Of a stretch of DNA of 64,000 nucleotides, positions 17,554-25,712 are shown piece after piece. The stretch's first letter is position 1, and each line of letters starts with the position of its first letter. The DNA is taken from the NCBI RefSeq assembly GCF_900564145.1, contig NZ_UOOB01000001.1:1339732-1403731 (forward strand). The letters run 5' to 3'. The position numbers and the translations under genes were made by a program. The notes beneath the pieces were generated by a model that saw only the letters and a program-made list of their open reading frames with translations, ran no database searches and had not been told where the DNA came from. This DNA comes from Comamonas sp. lk (lineage in GTDB: Bacteria > Pseudomonadota > Gammaproteobacteria > Burkholderiales > Burkholderiaceae_C).

Positions 17554-18888
17554 ATGAAACCAATCCAAGTAGGCCTGTTAGGCATTGGCACCGTGGGCAG
17601 CGGTACTTTCAATGTGCTGGAACGCAACCAAGACGAGATTCGCCGTCGTGCGGGTCGTGGCATTGAAATTACCATGGTGGCCGACTTGGATACCGAGCGC
17701 GCCAAGAGCGTGGTGGGTGACAAGGCCAAGGTGGTGGGCGATGCCCGCGAAATCATCGCCAACCCCGAGATCGACGTGGTGGTCGAGCTGATTGGCGGCT
17801 ACGGCATTGCCAAGGCCCTGGTGCTGGAGGCAATTGCCGCCGGCAAGCATGTGGTCACCGCCAACAAGGCGCTGCTGGCCGTGCACGGCTCTGAAATCTT
17901 CAAGGCTGCGGCCGAGAAGGGCGTGATCGTGGCCTATGAAGCCGCTGTGGCCGGTGGCATTCCCATCATCAAGGCGCTGCGCGAAGGTCTGACCGCCAAC
18001 TCCATCCAGTGGGTGGCCGGCATCATCAACGGCACGACCAACTTCATCCTGTCCGAAATGCGCGACAAGGGTCTGGACTTTGACGTGGTGCTCAAGGAAG
18101 CCCAGCGTCTGGGTTACGCCGAAGCCGACCCCACCTTCGACATCGAAGGCGTGGACGCCGCCCACAAGGCCACGCTGATGAGCGCCATCGCTTTCGGCAT
18201 TCCCGTGCAGTTCGACAAGGCGCACGTGGAAGGCATTACCAAGCTGTCTGCGGCCGACATCAAGTACGCCGAGCAACTGGGCTACCGCATCAAGCTGCTG
18301 GGCATCACCAAGCGCACGGACAAGGGCATCGAGCTGCGCGTTCACCCCTCGCTGGTGCCTACCAAGCGCCTGATCGCCAATGTGGAAGGCGCGATGAACG
18401 CCGTGGTCGTGCATGGCGATGCCGTGGGCACGACCTTGTACTACGGCAAGGGCGCAGGCTCCGAGCCCACCGCTTCGGCCGTGATTGCCGATCTGGTGGA
18501 CATCGCCCGTCTGCAAGGCGCTGACGCCGCCCATCGCGTGCCGCCTCTGGCCTTCCAGAGCCACACGCTGCGCGAAGCCGGCAAGGATCTGCCCGTGCTG
18601 CCCATGAGCGAAGTGGTGACCAGCTACTACCTGCGCATCAGCGTGTCCGATGAAGCCGGCGTGCTGGCCAAGATCACCGGTATTCTGGCCAACACCGGCA
18701 TCAGCATCGACGCCGTGCTGCAGCGCGAAGCCGATGAAGTGGGTGGCGAGGGCTCGACCCAGACCGACCTCATCATCCTCACGCACGACACGCGCGAAGG
18801 CGATATGGACAAGGCGCTGGCCGAAATCCAGAGCCTGCCCACCGTGCTGGCGCCAATCAACCGCATCCGCAAGGAAGAGCTGAACTAA
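17554..18888 (+). CDS. hom: homoserine dehydrogenase
   Basis: Hom (444 aa) reduces aspartate semialdehyde to homoserine, the branch to threonine and methionine. The Rossmann start VGLLGIGTVGSGTF is at about residues 6-19, the catalytic domain carries GIINGTTNFILSEM, and a C-terminal ACT domain (about 350-435, YYLRISVSDEAGVLAKITGI) should give feedback control by threonine. thrC follows after one unrelated gene. Confidence 0.97.
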   Translation: MKPIQVGLLGIGTVGSGTFNVLERNQDEIRRRAGRGIEITMVADLDTERAKSVVGDKAKVVGDAREIIANPEIDVVVELIGGYGIAKALVLEAIAAGKHVVTANKALLAVHGSEIFKAAAEKGVIVAYEAAVAGGIPIIKALREGLTANSIQWVAGIINGTTNFILSEMRDKGLDFDVVLKEAQRLGYAEADPTFDIEGVDAAHKATLMSAIAFGIPVQFDKAHVEGITKLSAADIKYAEQLGYRIKLLGITKRTDKGIELRVHPSLVPTKRLIANVEGAMNAVVVHGDAVGTTLYYGKGAGSEPTASAVIADLVDIARLQGADAAHRVPPLAFQSHTLREAGKDLPVLPMSEVVTSYYLRISVSDEAGVLAKITGILANTGISIDAVLQREADEVGGEGSTQTDLIILTHDTREGDMDKALAEIQSLPTVLAPINRIRKEELN

Positions 18889-18902
18889 GAAAGACCTGCC
18901 AA

Positions 18903-20183
18903 ATGCCTGATGACACCCAAGCCGGAGTTTTCCCCTTTCGGTGTCGGTATGGCAGAGCTTCTTTACTCAAAGGCTGGCGCCTCATGGCGCCGGCCTTTTT
19001 TGCTTTTGCGGCGACGGGCGCGCAGGCTGCGCCCGTAGATGTCTATCGCGGCACCCTGGGTGGGGCGGAGGTGGTGATGGAGCTGGGTCAGCCCAAGGCA
19101 GGCGGTGAGCGCGAAGGGCGTTACTTTTATGTGCGCAATGGCGTCGATATCCCGCTCAAAGGTGCGCTGGGCGCTCTGGCAGAAGCATTGCCCGTCAATG
19201 ACGAATGGCGTCGCGCTCAGACGGATATGCCCTTGTTTGCAGATGCCAAACAGCGCAGCATGCAGTGGCGGCTGCACCTCCAGGGTGAGGCTTTGGTGGG
19301 GGAATGGGTCGATGGCTTTCAAGGCAAAAAACTGCCTCTAAGCCTTAAACGCATTGCGAAGTACGATCCTGAAAAGATAGCGCCACAAGGCGTAGAGGCT
19401 GTGACCAATGCAATTGTTCAAGGCTACGGGAGCAGTGTTTCACAAGGCGTAGCCCTCTCTGCCCAAAGCACGCCTTATGACTATCTGAAAATGGCAGAGC
19501 AAAAGCTGGAGCAGGGTAAAGAGGTGGTGATCAATCCATCGCTGGCCTGGCGCCTAGTGCGGGACCCACGCACCAAGTTCTGGTATCCACGCCTTACGCG
19601 CCACCCTGATGCCAAAATTCTGAGCCGGACCAATGCCGTGCTGGAGCAGCGCCACTGGGGCATGAGCCTGGAGGCGCTGGGCTGTGTGGGCTCGATTTAC
19701 CTGAGCAGCGGCCCGGAAGCAGGCTCGCTGGGCAACTACAACAATGAAGAAATCAAGGTCAGCTACCTATCCACTGCGTTGATGAGCGTGGTGGAGTCGG
19801 GTTCCAACGGATGTGGTGGTGCTCACCCCAACAATCATTTCGATCCGTTTGTGCTGGACTTGCTGCGCGGCGGTTATATGGACTTCACACGCCTGTTCAA
19901 GGGTGCGAAATATGGGGAGTACAGGCTGGAGTTCAGCCCGCAGATGTCGGGCTTCATTCAAAAGTACCTTGCCAGCCAATCCGAGCCACATGACGACAGG
20001 GAATGCAACGATTTTTTGCCTGAATACATGGCGCTGATGCTGAACAAGCCGGACAAGATGAGCTTTGTGATCTCGGGCATTGGCCACGCCATGGGTGCGT
20101 GTCTGGGCAGCGGGGTTGATATTTCGTTCAAGAAACTGAAGCCCTATCTCAAGCCCGATGCAGAGCGCTATTTCCAGCCCTGA
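18903..20183 (+). CDS. unknown exported protein between hom and thrC
   Basis: The protein is up to 426 aa and I cannot name its family. Residues 22-43 (LKGWRLMAPAFFAFAATGAQA) look like a signal peptide with cleavage after AQA, so the mature protein is probably periplasmic. The first 20 residues before it may not be translated. The C-terminal half has a conserved-looking cysteine-containing block (NGCGGAHPNNHFDPFV, and later RECNDFLPEYMALML). It starts 14 bp after hom in the same direction and likely shares its transcript, but no link to threonine synthesis is visible. Confidence 0.7.
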   Translation: MPDDTQAGVFPFRCRYGRASLLKGWRLMAPAFFAFAATGAQAAPVDVYRGTLGGAEVVMELGQPKAGGEREGRYFYVRNGVDIPLKGALGALAEALPVNDEWRRAQTDMPLFADAKQRSMQWRLHLQGEALVGEWVDGFQGKKLPLSLKRIAKYDPEKIAPQGVEAVTNAIVQGYGSSVSQGVALSAQSTPYDYLKMAEQKLEQGKEVVINPSLAWRLVRDPRTKFWYPRLTRHPDAKILSRTNAVLEQRHWGMSLEALGCVGSIYLSSGPEAGSLGNYNNEEIKVSYLSTALMSVVESGSNGCGGAHPNNHFDPFVLDLLRGGYMDFTRLFKGAKYGEYRLEFSPQMSGFIQKYLASQSEPHDDRECNDFLPEYMALMLNKPDKMSFVISGIGHAMGACLGSGVDISFKKLKPYLKPDAERYFQP

Positions 20184-20341
20184 TTGGCTTGAGCTAGCCG
20201 TTCAGGTGAAACCGCGTTGACCGGTCTCTGCATTTACGCCTAGTGAATGCAAGCCTGCTGACCGATAATGTTGCGCTTGGCGGCGTAAGTTCTGCCCGTT
20301 TTGGCTGCCCGTTTTGAATTTTAGTTTTTGGCGAGTTTGAG

Positions 20342-21766
20342 ATGCTGTATCTGTCCACCCGCGGTCACGCAGACCGCAAGCGTTTTTGTGACATTCTGCT
20401 GGCAGGTTTGGCGCCCGATGGCGGTCTGTACCTGCCCGAGAGCTACCCCCAGATTGACGACGCCAAGCTGAGCCAGCTGCGCGAGACCCTGGCCACCCAG
20501 GGCTATGCCGCGCTGGCATTCGAGATTCTGTCGCTGTACATCGACGACATTCCGGCCGACGATCTGCGTGCCCTGTGCGCCAAGACCTATACCAAGGAAG
20601 TCTTCGGCACCGAGGCCATCGTTCCCGTGCGCCAGCTGGAAGGCATGCTGCATATCGAAGCCCTGTCTAACGGCCCCACGCTGGCCTTCAAGGACATGGC
20701 CATGCAACTGCTGGGCAATCTGTTCGAGTACGAACTGGCCCGCCGCGGCGAAGAGCTGAACATTCTGGGCGCCACCAGCGGCGATACCGGAAGTGCGGCC
20801 GAATACGCCATGCGCGGCAAAAAAGGCGTGCGCGTCTTCATGACCAGCCCTCACGGCCGCATGAGCCCCTTCCAGCAGGCACAGATGTTCAGCCTGCAGG
20901 ACGAAAACATCCACAACATCGCCATCGAAGGCGTGTTTGACGACTGCCAGGACATCGTCAAGGCCGTCAGCAACGATCACGCTTTCAAGGCCCAGTACAA
21001 GATCGGCACCGTCAACTCCATCAACTGGGCGCGTCTGCTGGCCCAGGTGGTGTATTACTTTGCCGGCTATCTGCAAGCCACCAGCTCGAACGAGCAAAAA
21101 GTGAGCTTTGCCGTGCCCAGCGGCAACTTCGGCAACATCTGCGCCGGCCATGTGGCACGCCAGATGGGTCTGCCGATTGCCAAGCTGGTGGTGGCCACCA
21201 ACGAAAACGATGTGCTGGACGAGTTCTTCCGTACCGGCGTCTATCAGGTGCGCGGCGCGGCCAACACCTATGAGACATCGAGCCCCTCGATGGACATCTC
21301 CAAGGCCAGCAATTTCGAGCGCTTTGTGTTCGACCTGGTCGGCCGCGATGGTGCGCGCACCAAGCAGCTGTTTGACCAGGGTGTGGCCAAGGACGGTCAA
21401 TTTGACCTGAGCGCAGATCCAGCCTTCAAGGACGCGGCTGCCCGATATGGTTTTGTGAGCGGCAAGAGTACGCACGCCGATCGCCTGGCCACGATCAAGG
21501 ACACGTACCAGCGCTTCGGTCAGATGATAGACACCCACACGGCCGATGGCGTGAAGGTGGCGCGCGAATACCTGGATGGCCAGCCCATGATCGTGCTGGA
21601 AACCGCCTTGCCCATCAAGTTCGCCGCCACGATCGAGGAGGCCCTGGGCCGCTTGCCCGATCGTCCTGCCAAGTTTGAGGGCATCGAAGCCCTGCCCAAG
21701 CGCGTGGTGGTGATGGCTTCCGATGTGGAAAAGGTCAAGGCCTTTATCGCTGAAAACTGCAAGTAA
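20342..21766 (+). CDS. thrC: threonine synthase
   Basis: ThrC (474 aa) converts O-phosphohomoserine to threonine with PLP. The N-terminal MLYLSTRG and the PLP lysine in TLAFKDMAMQ (Lys117) are typical, as are the phosphate loop ATSGDTGSAAEYA and the length of the long (bacterial/fungal) form. It lies 158 bp after the unknown exported gene, which leaves room for its own promoter, and is followed by a terminator. Confidence 0.97.
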   Translation: MLYLSTRGHADRKRFCDILLAGLAPDGGLYLPESYPQIDDAKLSQLRETLATQGYAALAFEILSLYIDDIPADDLRALCAKTYTKEVFGTEAIVPVRQLEGMLHIEALSNGPTLAFKDMAMQLLGNLFEYELARRGEELNILGATSGDTGSAAEYAMRGKKGVRVFMTSPHGRMSPFQQAQMFSLQDENIHNIAIEGVFDDCQDIVKAVSNDHAFKAQYKIGTVNSINWARLLAQVVYYFAGYLQATSSNEQKVSFAVPSGNFGNICAGHVARQMGLPIAKLVVATNENDVLDEFFRTGVYQVRGAANTYETSSPSMDISKASNFERFVFDLVGRDGARTKQLFDQGVAKDGQFDLSADPAFKDAAARYGFVSGKSTHADRLATIKDTYQRFGQMIDTHTADGVKVAREYLDGQPMIVLETALPIKFAATIEEALGRLPDRPAKFEGIEALPKRVVVMASDVEKVKAFIAENCK

Positions 21767-21787
21767 AACGGGGCAGCGTTAAGCTTG

Positions 21788-21820
21788 AAAGCACCTGGAG
21801 CCCGGCTGCAGGTGCTTTTC
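21788..21820 (+). terminator. rho-independent terminator after thrC
   Basis: AAAGCACCTG pairs with CAGGTGCTTTT around GAGCCCGGCTG and runs into TTTTCTATTTT. Confidence 0.85.
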
Positions 21821-21840
21821 TATTTTCTAGAGTTAAATTG

Positions 21841-21883
21841 GCTTTGTGTCCAATTACCATAAGCACATGAAGCTATCTAATTG
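21841..21883 (-). repeat. dispersed intergenic repeat, diverged copy
   Basis: On the minus strand it reads TTAGATAGCTTCATGTGCTT, matching the head block of the copy at 56523 (TTGATAGCTTCTTGCGCTTG). The tail is diverged. Confidence 0.45.
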
Positions 21884-21907
21884 TGAGTATTTCAGGATGC
21901 TGCTGGC

Positions 21908-22450
21908 ATGAAAGTCATAGGCTTTGCCGGATATTCGGGCGCGGGCAAGACCACGCTTGTCGAGGCTCTGGTGGCGCTGATGACGCAGCGTGGGCTCAAG
22001 GTCTCGGTCATCAAGCATGCCCACCACCACTTCGATGTGGACCGTGAGGGCAAGGATAGCTGGCGTCACCGCAAGGCCGGGGCCTATGAGGTGTTGCTGG
22101 CCTCCGACCAGCGTCTGGCGCTGATGCGCGAGTACCCGCAGCCCATGGAGCTGTCGGTGCAGCAGATGCTGGCCCAGCTGGATCCGGCAGTGGACTGGGT
22201 GCTGGTCGAGGGCTTCAAGCATGGCGATCTGCCCAGGATCGAGGTCTGGCGTCATCAGCAGGACCGACTGGACAGCGGCAAGCCTCTGCAGCCGCTGTAT
22301 GCGCAGGATGCCCAGGTGCTGGCGGTGGCGACCGATGCGGCCGCCGATTTGCCGCAGCTGCCCACGCAGCCGGTGCTGGACTTGAACCGGCCCGAGCAAG
22401 TGCTGCAATGGCTGCTGGCCCGGGGCCCGCAGCTGGAGTACAGAAATTGA
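21908..22450 (+). CDS. mobB: molybdopterin-guanine dinucleotide adaptor MobB
   Basis: MobB (180 aa) is a GTP-binding P-loop protein that assists attachment of GMP to molybdopterin. The Walker A motif GYSGAGKTTLVEAL is at about residues 6-19, and the family motif IKHAHHHFDVDREGKDSWRH follows. It begins a molybdenum cofactor cluster: moeA starts 15 bp after it. Confidence 0.93.
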   Translation: MKVIGFAGYSGAGKTTLVEALVALMTQRGLKVSVIKHAHHHFDVDREGKDSWRHRKAGAYEVLLASDQRLALMREYPQPMELSVQQMLAQLDPAVDWVLVEGFKHGDLPRIEVWRHQQDRLDSGKPLQPLYAQDAQVLAVATDAAADLPQLPTQPVLDLNRPEQVLQWLLARGPQLEYRN

Positions 22451-22464
22451 ACAAGGACAAAGCA

Positions 22465-23721
22465 ATGCAAACACCACGCAAGCCCCTCAAACCGCTGGAC
22501 GAGGCTTTGCAGGAGCTGCTGGCACACGCCCTGGTGCTGACGGGCTCCGAGCAGGTCGATACCTTTGATGCCGACGGCCGCGTGCTGCTGGAAGCCGCCG
22601 TCTCGCCGCTGCAGGTGCCGCCACAGGACAACTCGGCCATGGACGGCTATGCCGTGCGTGCGGCCGAATGTGCAGTCATGGGATCGGATGGCGATGCCGT
22701 GCTGCCCGTTTCCCAGCGCATACCCGCCGGCACGGCACCGGATGCACTGGCCGCAGGCACGGTGGCCCGCATCTTCACGGGCGCGCCCGTGCCGGCCGGA
22801 GCCGATGCCATCGTCATGCAGGAAGACTGCGAAGTGCTGGACGATGGTCGTGTGCGCATCAAGTCCAGGCCCGAGGCCGGACAGTGGATTCGCCTCTCGG
22901 GTGATGATATCCAGCAAGGCGCCACCGTCATTGCGGCGGGCACCCGCCTCGCACCTGCCCATCTGGGTCTGGCCGCCAGCATGGGTTGTGCCACGCTGGC
23001 CGTGGCGCGCAAACCGCGCGTGGCCATGTTTTCCACGGGCGACGAGCTGGTCATGCCCGGCACCGTGGCGCCGCAGGACATGAAGCCTGGCAGCATCTAC
23101 AACAGCAACCGCTTTTTCCTGCGTGCGCTGCTGCTGCGCATGGGCTGTGAAGTGACGGATCTGGGCATTGTTCCCGACGACCGTGAGGCCACTGTGGCTG
23201 CGCTGGCCAAGGCGGCGGCAGATCATGATGTGATCGTCACCAGCGGCGGTGTGTCCGTGGGCGAGGAAGACCATATCAAGCCCGCCGTGCAGCAGCTGGG
23301 TCAGCTCGATCTCTGGCAGATCAGCATCAAGCCCGGCAAGCCGTTTGCCTATGGCCGCGTGAACCGCAAAGACCATGGCTTTGCCCATTTCATCGGCCTG
23401 CCCGGCAATCCCGTCTCCAGCTTTGTGACCTTCCAGGTGCTGGTGCGCCCGTTCCTGCTGCGCCTGCAAGGCGTGCAGAACGTTCTGCCGCGTGCCATAC
23501 AGGCGCGGGCCGATTTTGTCTGGCCCAAGGGCGACAAGCGCCGCGAATTCCTGCGCGTGCGCTACAACGCGCATGGCGGGCTGGAGCTGTTCAGAAACCA
23601 GAGTTCGGGCGTTCTGACCTCCACCGCCTGGGGTGACGGTGTGGTGGACAACCCCGCCGGCACCACGATTGCCGAGGGCGACAGCGTGAGCTTCATTCCG
23701 TTTTCGGAGCTGATGGCATGA
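22465..23721 (+). CDS. moeA: molybdopterin molybdenumtransferase MoeA
   Basis: MoeA (418 aa) inserts molybdate into adenylylated molybdopterin. The motif DNSAMDGYAVR (about 53-63) and the C-terminal FIGLPGNPVSSFVTF are diagnostic. The middle MoCF-binding domain has TSGGVSVGEED. I chose the ATG at 22465; the frame is open further upstream into mobB, but the family start MQTPRKPLKPLDEAL fits here. Its stop overlaps the moaD start (ATGA at 23718-23721). Confidence 0.96.
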   Translation: MQTPRKPLKPLDEALQELLAHALVLTGSEQVDTFDADGRVLLEAAVSPLQVPPQDNSAMDGYAVRAAECAVMGSDGDAVLPVSQRIPAGTAPDALAAGTVARIFTGAPVPAGADAIVMQEDCEVLDDGRVRIKSRPEAGQWIRLSGDDIQQGATVIAAGTRLAPAHLGLAASMGCATLAVARKPRVAMFSTGDELVMPGTVAPQDMKPGSIYNSNRFFLRALLLRMGCEVTDLGIVPDDREATVAALAKAAADHDVIVTSGGVSVGEEDHIKPAVQQLGQLDLWQISIKPGKPFAYGRVNRKDHGFAHFIGLPGNPVSSFVTFQVLVRPFLLRLQGVQNVLPRAIQARADFVWPKGDKRREFLRVRYNAHGGLELFRNQSSGVLTSTAWGDGVVDNPAGTTIAEGDSVSFIPFSELMA

Positions 23722-23972
23722 ACACCATTACCGTGCGTTATTTCGCATCGATTCGCGAAGCCATGGGCACAGGCAGCGAGCAACGCCAGACCGCCGCCGC
23801 CACCGTGAGCGCGCTGCGCGAAGAGCTGATGGGGCAAAGCCCTTCCGCCGCCGAGGCGCTGGCCCACGGCAAGGCCGTGCGCATGGCGCTGAACCAGGAT
23901 ATGTGCCTGGGCGATGCAGTGCTCAAGAGCGGCGATGAAGTGGCGTTTTTCCCGCCGGTGACAGGAGGCTGA
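23718..23972 (+). CDS. moaD: molybdopterin synthase small subunit MoaD
   Basis: MoaD (84 aa) is the ubiquitin-like sulfur carrier that, as a C-terminal thiocarboxylate, supplies sulfur to MoaE. The protein ends FPPVTGG, the required di-glycine. It overlaps moeA by 4 bp, so they are translationally coupled. Its partner gene moaE is not next to it but 7.2 kb downstream at 31161. Confidence 0.95.
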   Translation: MNTITVRYFASIREAMGTGSEQRQTAAATVSALREELMGQSPSAAEALAHGKAVRMALNQDMCLGDAVLKSGDEVAFFPPVTGG

Positions 23973-24025
23973 GGTCTATCCGTCGCAACCGGACAACAGG
24001 ATGCCGATGGAGTGCGGTAGCTGTA

Positions 24026-24044
24026 TAAAATGAGACTTATTCTT
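24026..24044 (+). promoter_or_regulatory. candidate Fur box before the fecI-like gene
   Basis: TAAAATGAGACTTATTCTT matches the 19-bp Fur consensus at 12 of 19 positions by my count. It lies just upstream of an iron-uptake sigma factor gene, where Fur repression is expected. Confidence 0.5.
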
Positions 24045-24081
24045 ATTCGTGATTGCCTTGGGTGGCAAGTCTCAAACCATC

Positions 24082-24627
24082 GTGTCCCATCCTGCCACCG
24101 GGTCTCAGCCGCTGGAGCATTTGTATAGAAGCCATCATGGCTGGCTGCGCGCATGGCTGAGTCGCCGGCTGAGCAATGCCGGTGATGCCGAGGATTTGGC
24201 GCACGATACCTTTGTCCGTGTGCTCAAAGGGCATCACACGCCGGAGCGGGGCGGTCTGAATGATCTGCGTGAGCCAAGAGCCTATCTGACCACGGTTGCG
24301 AAGCGGCTGCTCGTCAATCATTACGAGCGGCAGTCACTGGAGCGGGCCTACATGGCTTCGCTGCAGTCCATGCCAGAGCCACTGGCTATTTCCGAGGAAC
24401 ACCGGGCCCTGCTGCTGGAAACTTTGCGTGAGCTCGACGCTCTGCTCGATGCTCTGCCTGCCAAGGCTCGCACCGCTTTTCTGTTGTGCCAGCTGGAAGG
24501 TCTTTCCTATGTCGAGATCGCAGCGCAGCTGCGCGTCAGCGAACGCACGGTGACGCGGTATATGGCGCAAGGCTTCAGGCAGTGTCTGCAATTGATGCTG
24601 GACACGGAGCAGTCTATCGTCGCATGA
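24082..24627 (+). CDS. fecI: FecI-like ECF RNA polymerase sigma factor
   Basis: A protein of about 181 aa with sigma-70 region 2 (LEHLYRSHHGWLRAWLSRRL, then DAEDLAHDTFVRVLK) and region 4 (LPAKARTAFLLCQLEGLSYVEIAAQL with a helix-turn-helix). Such factors switch on one TonB-receptor gene when the anti-sigma partner signals. An earlier GTG at 24049 is possible, but it abuts the Fur-like box, so I prefer the GTG at 24082. Its stop overlaps the fecR start (ATGA at 24624-24627). The gene symbol is by family, not by proven orthology. Confidence 0.88.
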   Translation: MSHPATGSQPLEHLYRSHHGWLRAWLSRRLSNAGDAEDLAHDTFVRVLKGHHTPERGGLNDLREPRAYLTTVAKRLLVNHYERQSLERAYMASLQSMPEPLAISEEHRALLLETLRELDALLDALPAKARTAFLLCQLEGLSYVEIAAQLRVSERTVTRYMAQGFRQCLQLMLDTEQSIVA

Positions 24628-25607
24628 GCGCGAAGTCGGCCCCTGCATCTTCTCTTTCATCCCATTTGCTGGATGAGGCTGCGCAGTGGCTGGCACGCCA
24701 GCATTCGGGTTCGTTCACGCAGGACGACCAGGCCGGTCTGGCGCAGTGGCGAGAGCAAAGCGAGGCGCACCGGCAGGTGTGGGCACAGGCGCAGTTGCTG
24801 GCCCATAAATTTGGCATGGTGCCTCCCGCCGTGGGCATGGCGGTATTGGACAGGCAGCGCATTCAGGCCAGTAATCGGCGTGCGCTTTTGCGCCTGGTGG
24901 CCGCTTTGGCCGTGGTACCCGCTGGTGTGTGGCTGGGCTTGAGCGCACAGCCGTGGTGGCAGCTTGGGGCGGGCGACTACCGCACAGCGACGGGGGAGCA
25001 GCGTGACATTTTGCTGGCCGACGGTTCACAGCTCACGCTCAATACCGCGACGACCATCCGTGTGAAATTCGATGCCCGGCAACGGCTGATCGTGCAGCAC
25101 GGCGGAGAAATTCTGGTGAACAGCGCCCCGGATACCCAGCCGGTTCACCGGCCACTTCTGGTACAGACTTCCCAGGGATTGATGGAGGCTCTGGGCACGC
25201 GCTTCGTGGTTCGTACCGATAGTCAAAGCACCAGGCTTGCGGTGTTGGAGGGCTCTGTGCGGGTATCACCTTCGCTGCTGACGGCCAGTCGCGTGGTCAA
25301 CGCTGGAGAGCAGTTGCAATTCAGCAGCCAGTTCATCGGTGCTGTGACGGCGATCGATATGCAGGTCGCGGCCTGGAAGCAAGGCTTCATCTATGCCGAT
25401 GAGATGAGCTTGCAGGACTTCATCAGTGAGCTGTCACGTTATCGAACCGGGCTGCTGCGCTGCGACCCCGAGGTGAGTGGGTTGCGAGTCAGCGGAATCT
25501 TTCAGATCAACGATACAGACAAGGTGCTGCAATTGCTTGCCTCCACCTTGCCTATCAGGGTGCAGATGCGCACGCCTTACTGGGTGGTGATTGCCGAAAA
25601 AGATTAG
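24624..25607 (+). CDS. fecR: FecR-like anti-sigma/signal transducer
   Basis: This 327-aa inner membrane regulator carries a cytoplasmic N-terminal domain (DEAAQWLARQHSGSFTQDDQ, residues ~15-60) that contacts the sigma factor. One membrane segment follows (about 92-112, LLRLVAALAVVPAGVWLGL), then the periplasmic FecR domain and a C-terminal STN-like part that meets the receptor's signalling domain. It is translationally coupled to the sigma gene and 105 bp upstream of the receptor, the classic iron cell-surface signalling order. Confidence 0.92.
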   Translation: MSAKSAPASSLSSHLLDEAAQWLARQHSGSFTQDDQAGLAQWREQSEAHRQVWAQAQLLAHKFGMVPPAVGMAVLDRQRIQASNRRALLRLVAALAVVPAGVWLGLSAQPWWQLGAGDYRTATGEQRDILLADGSQLTLNTATTIRVKFDARQRLIVQHGGEILVNSAPDTQPVHRPLLVQTSQGLMEALGTRFVVRTDSQSTRLAVLEGSVRVSPSLLTASRVVNAGEQLQFSSQFIGAVTAIDMQVAAWKQGFIYADEMSLQDFISELSRYRTGLLRCDPEVSGLRVSGIFQINDTDKVLQLLASTLPIRVQMRTPYWVVIAEKD

Positions 25608-25712
25608 TGCAAGAGCGAGCGGGAAATTTTATTGAAATTTCATGTCTGGTTTTCGGGTCTCGCCTGTCATGTCATGTGAATCCACTTTTTCCAGTGACAG
25701 GAATCCGCTGCC

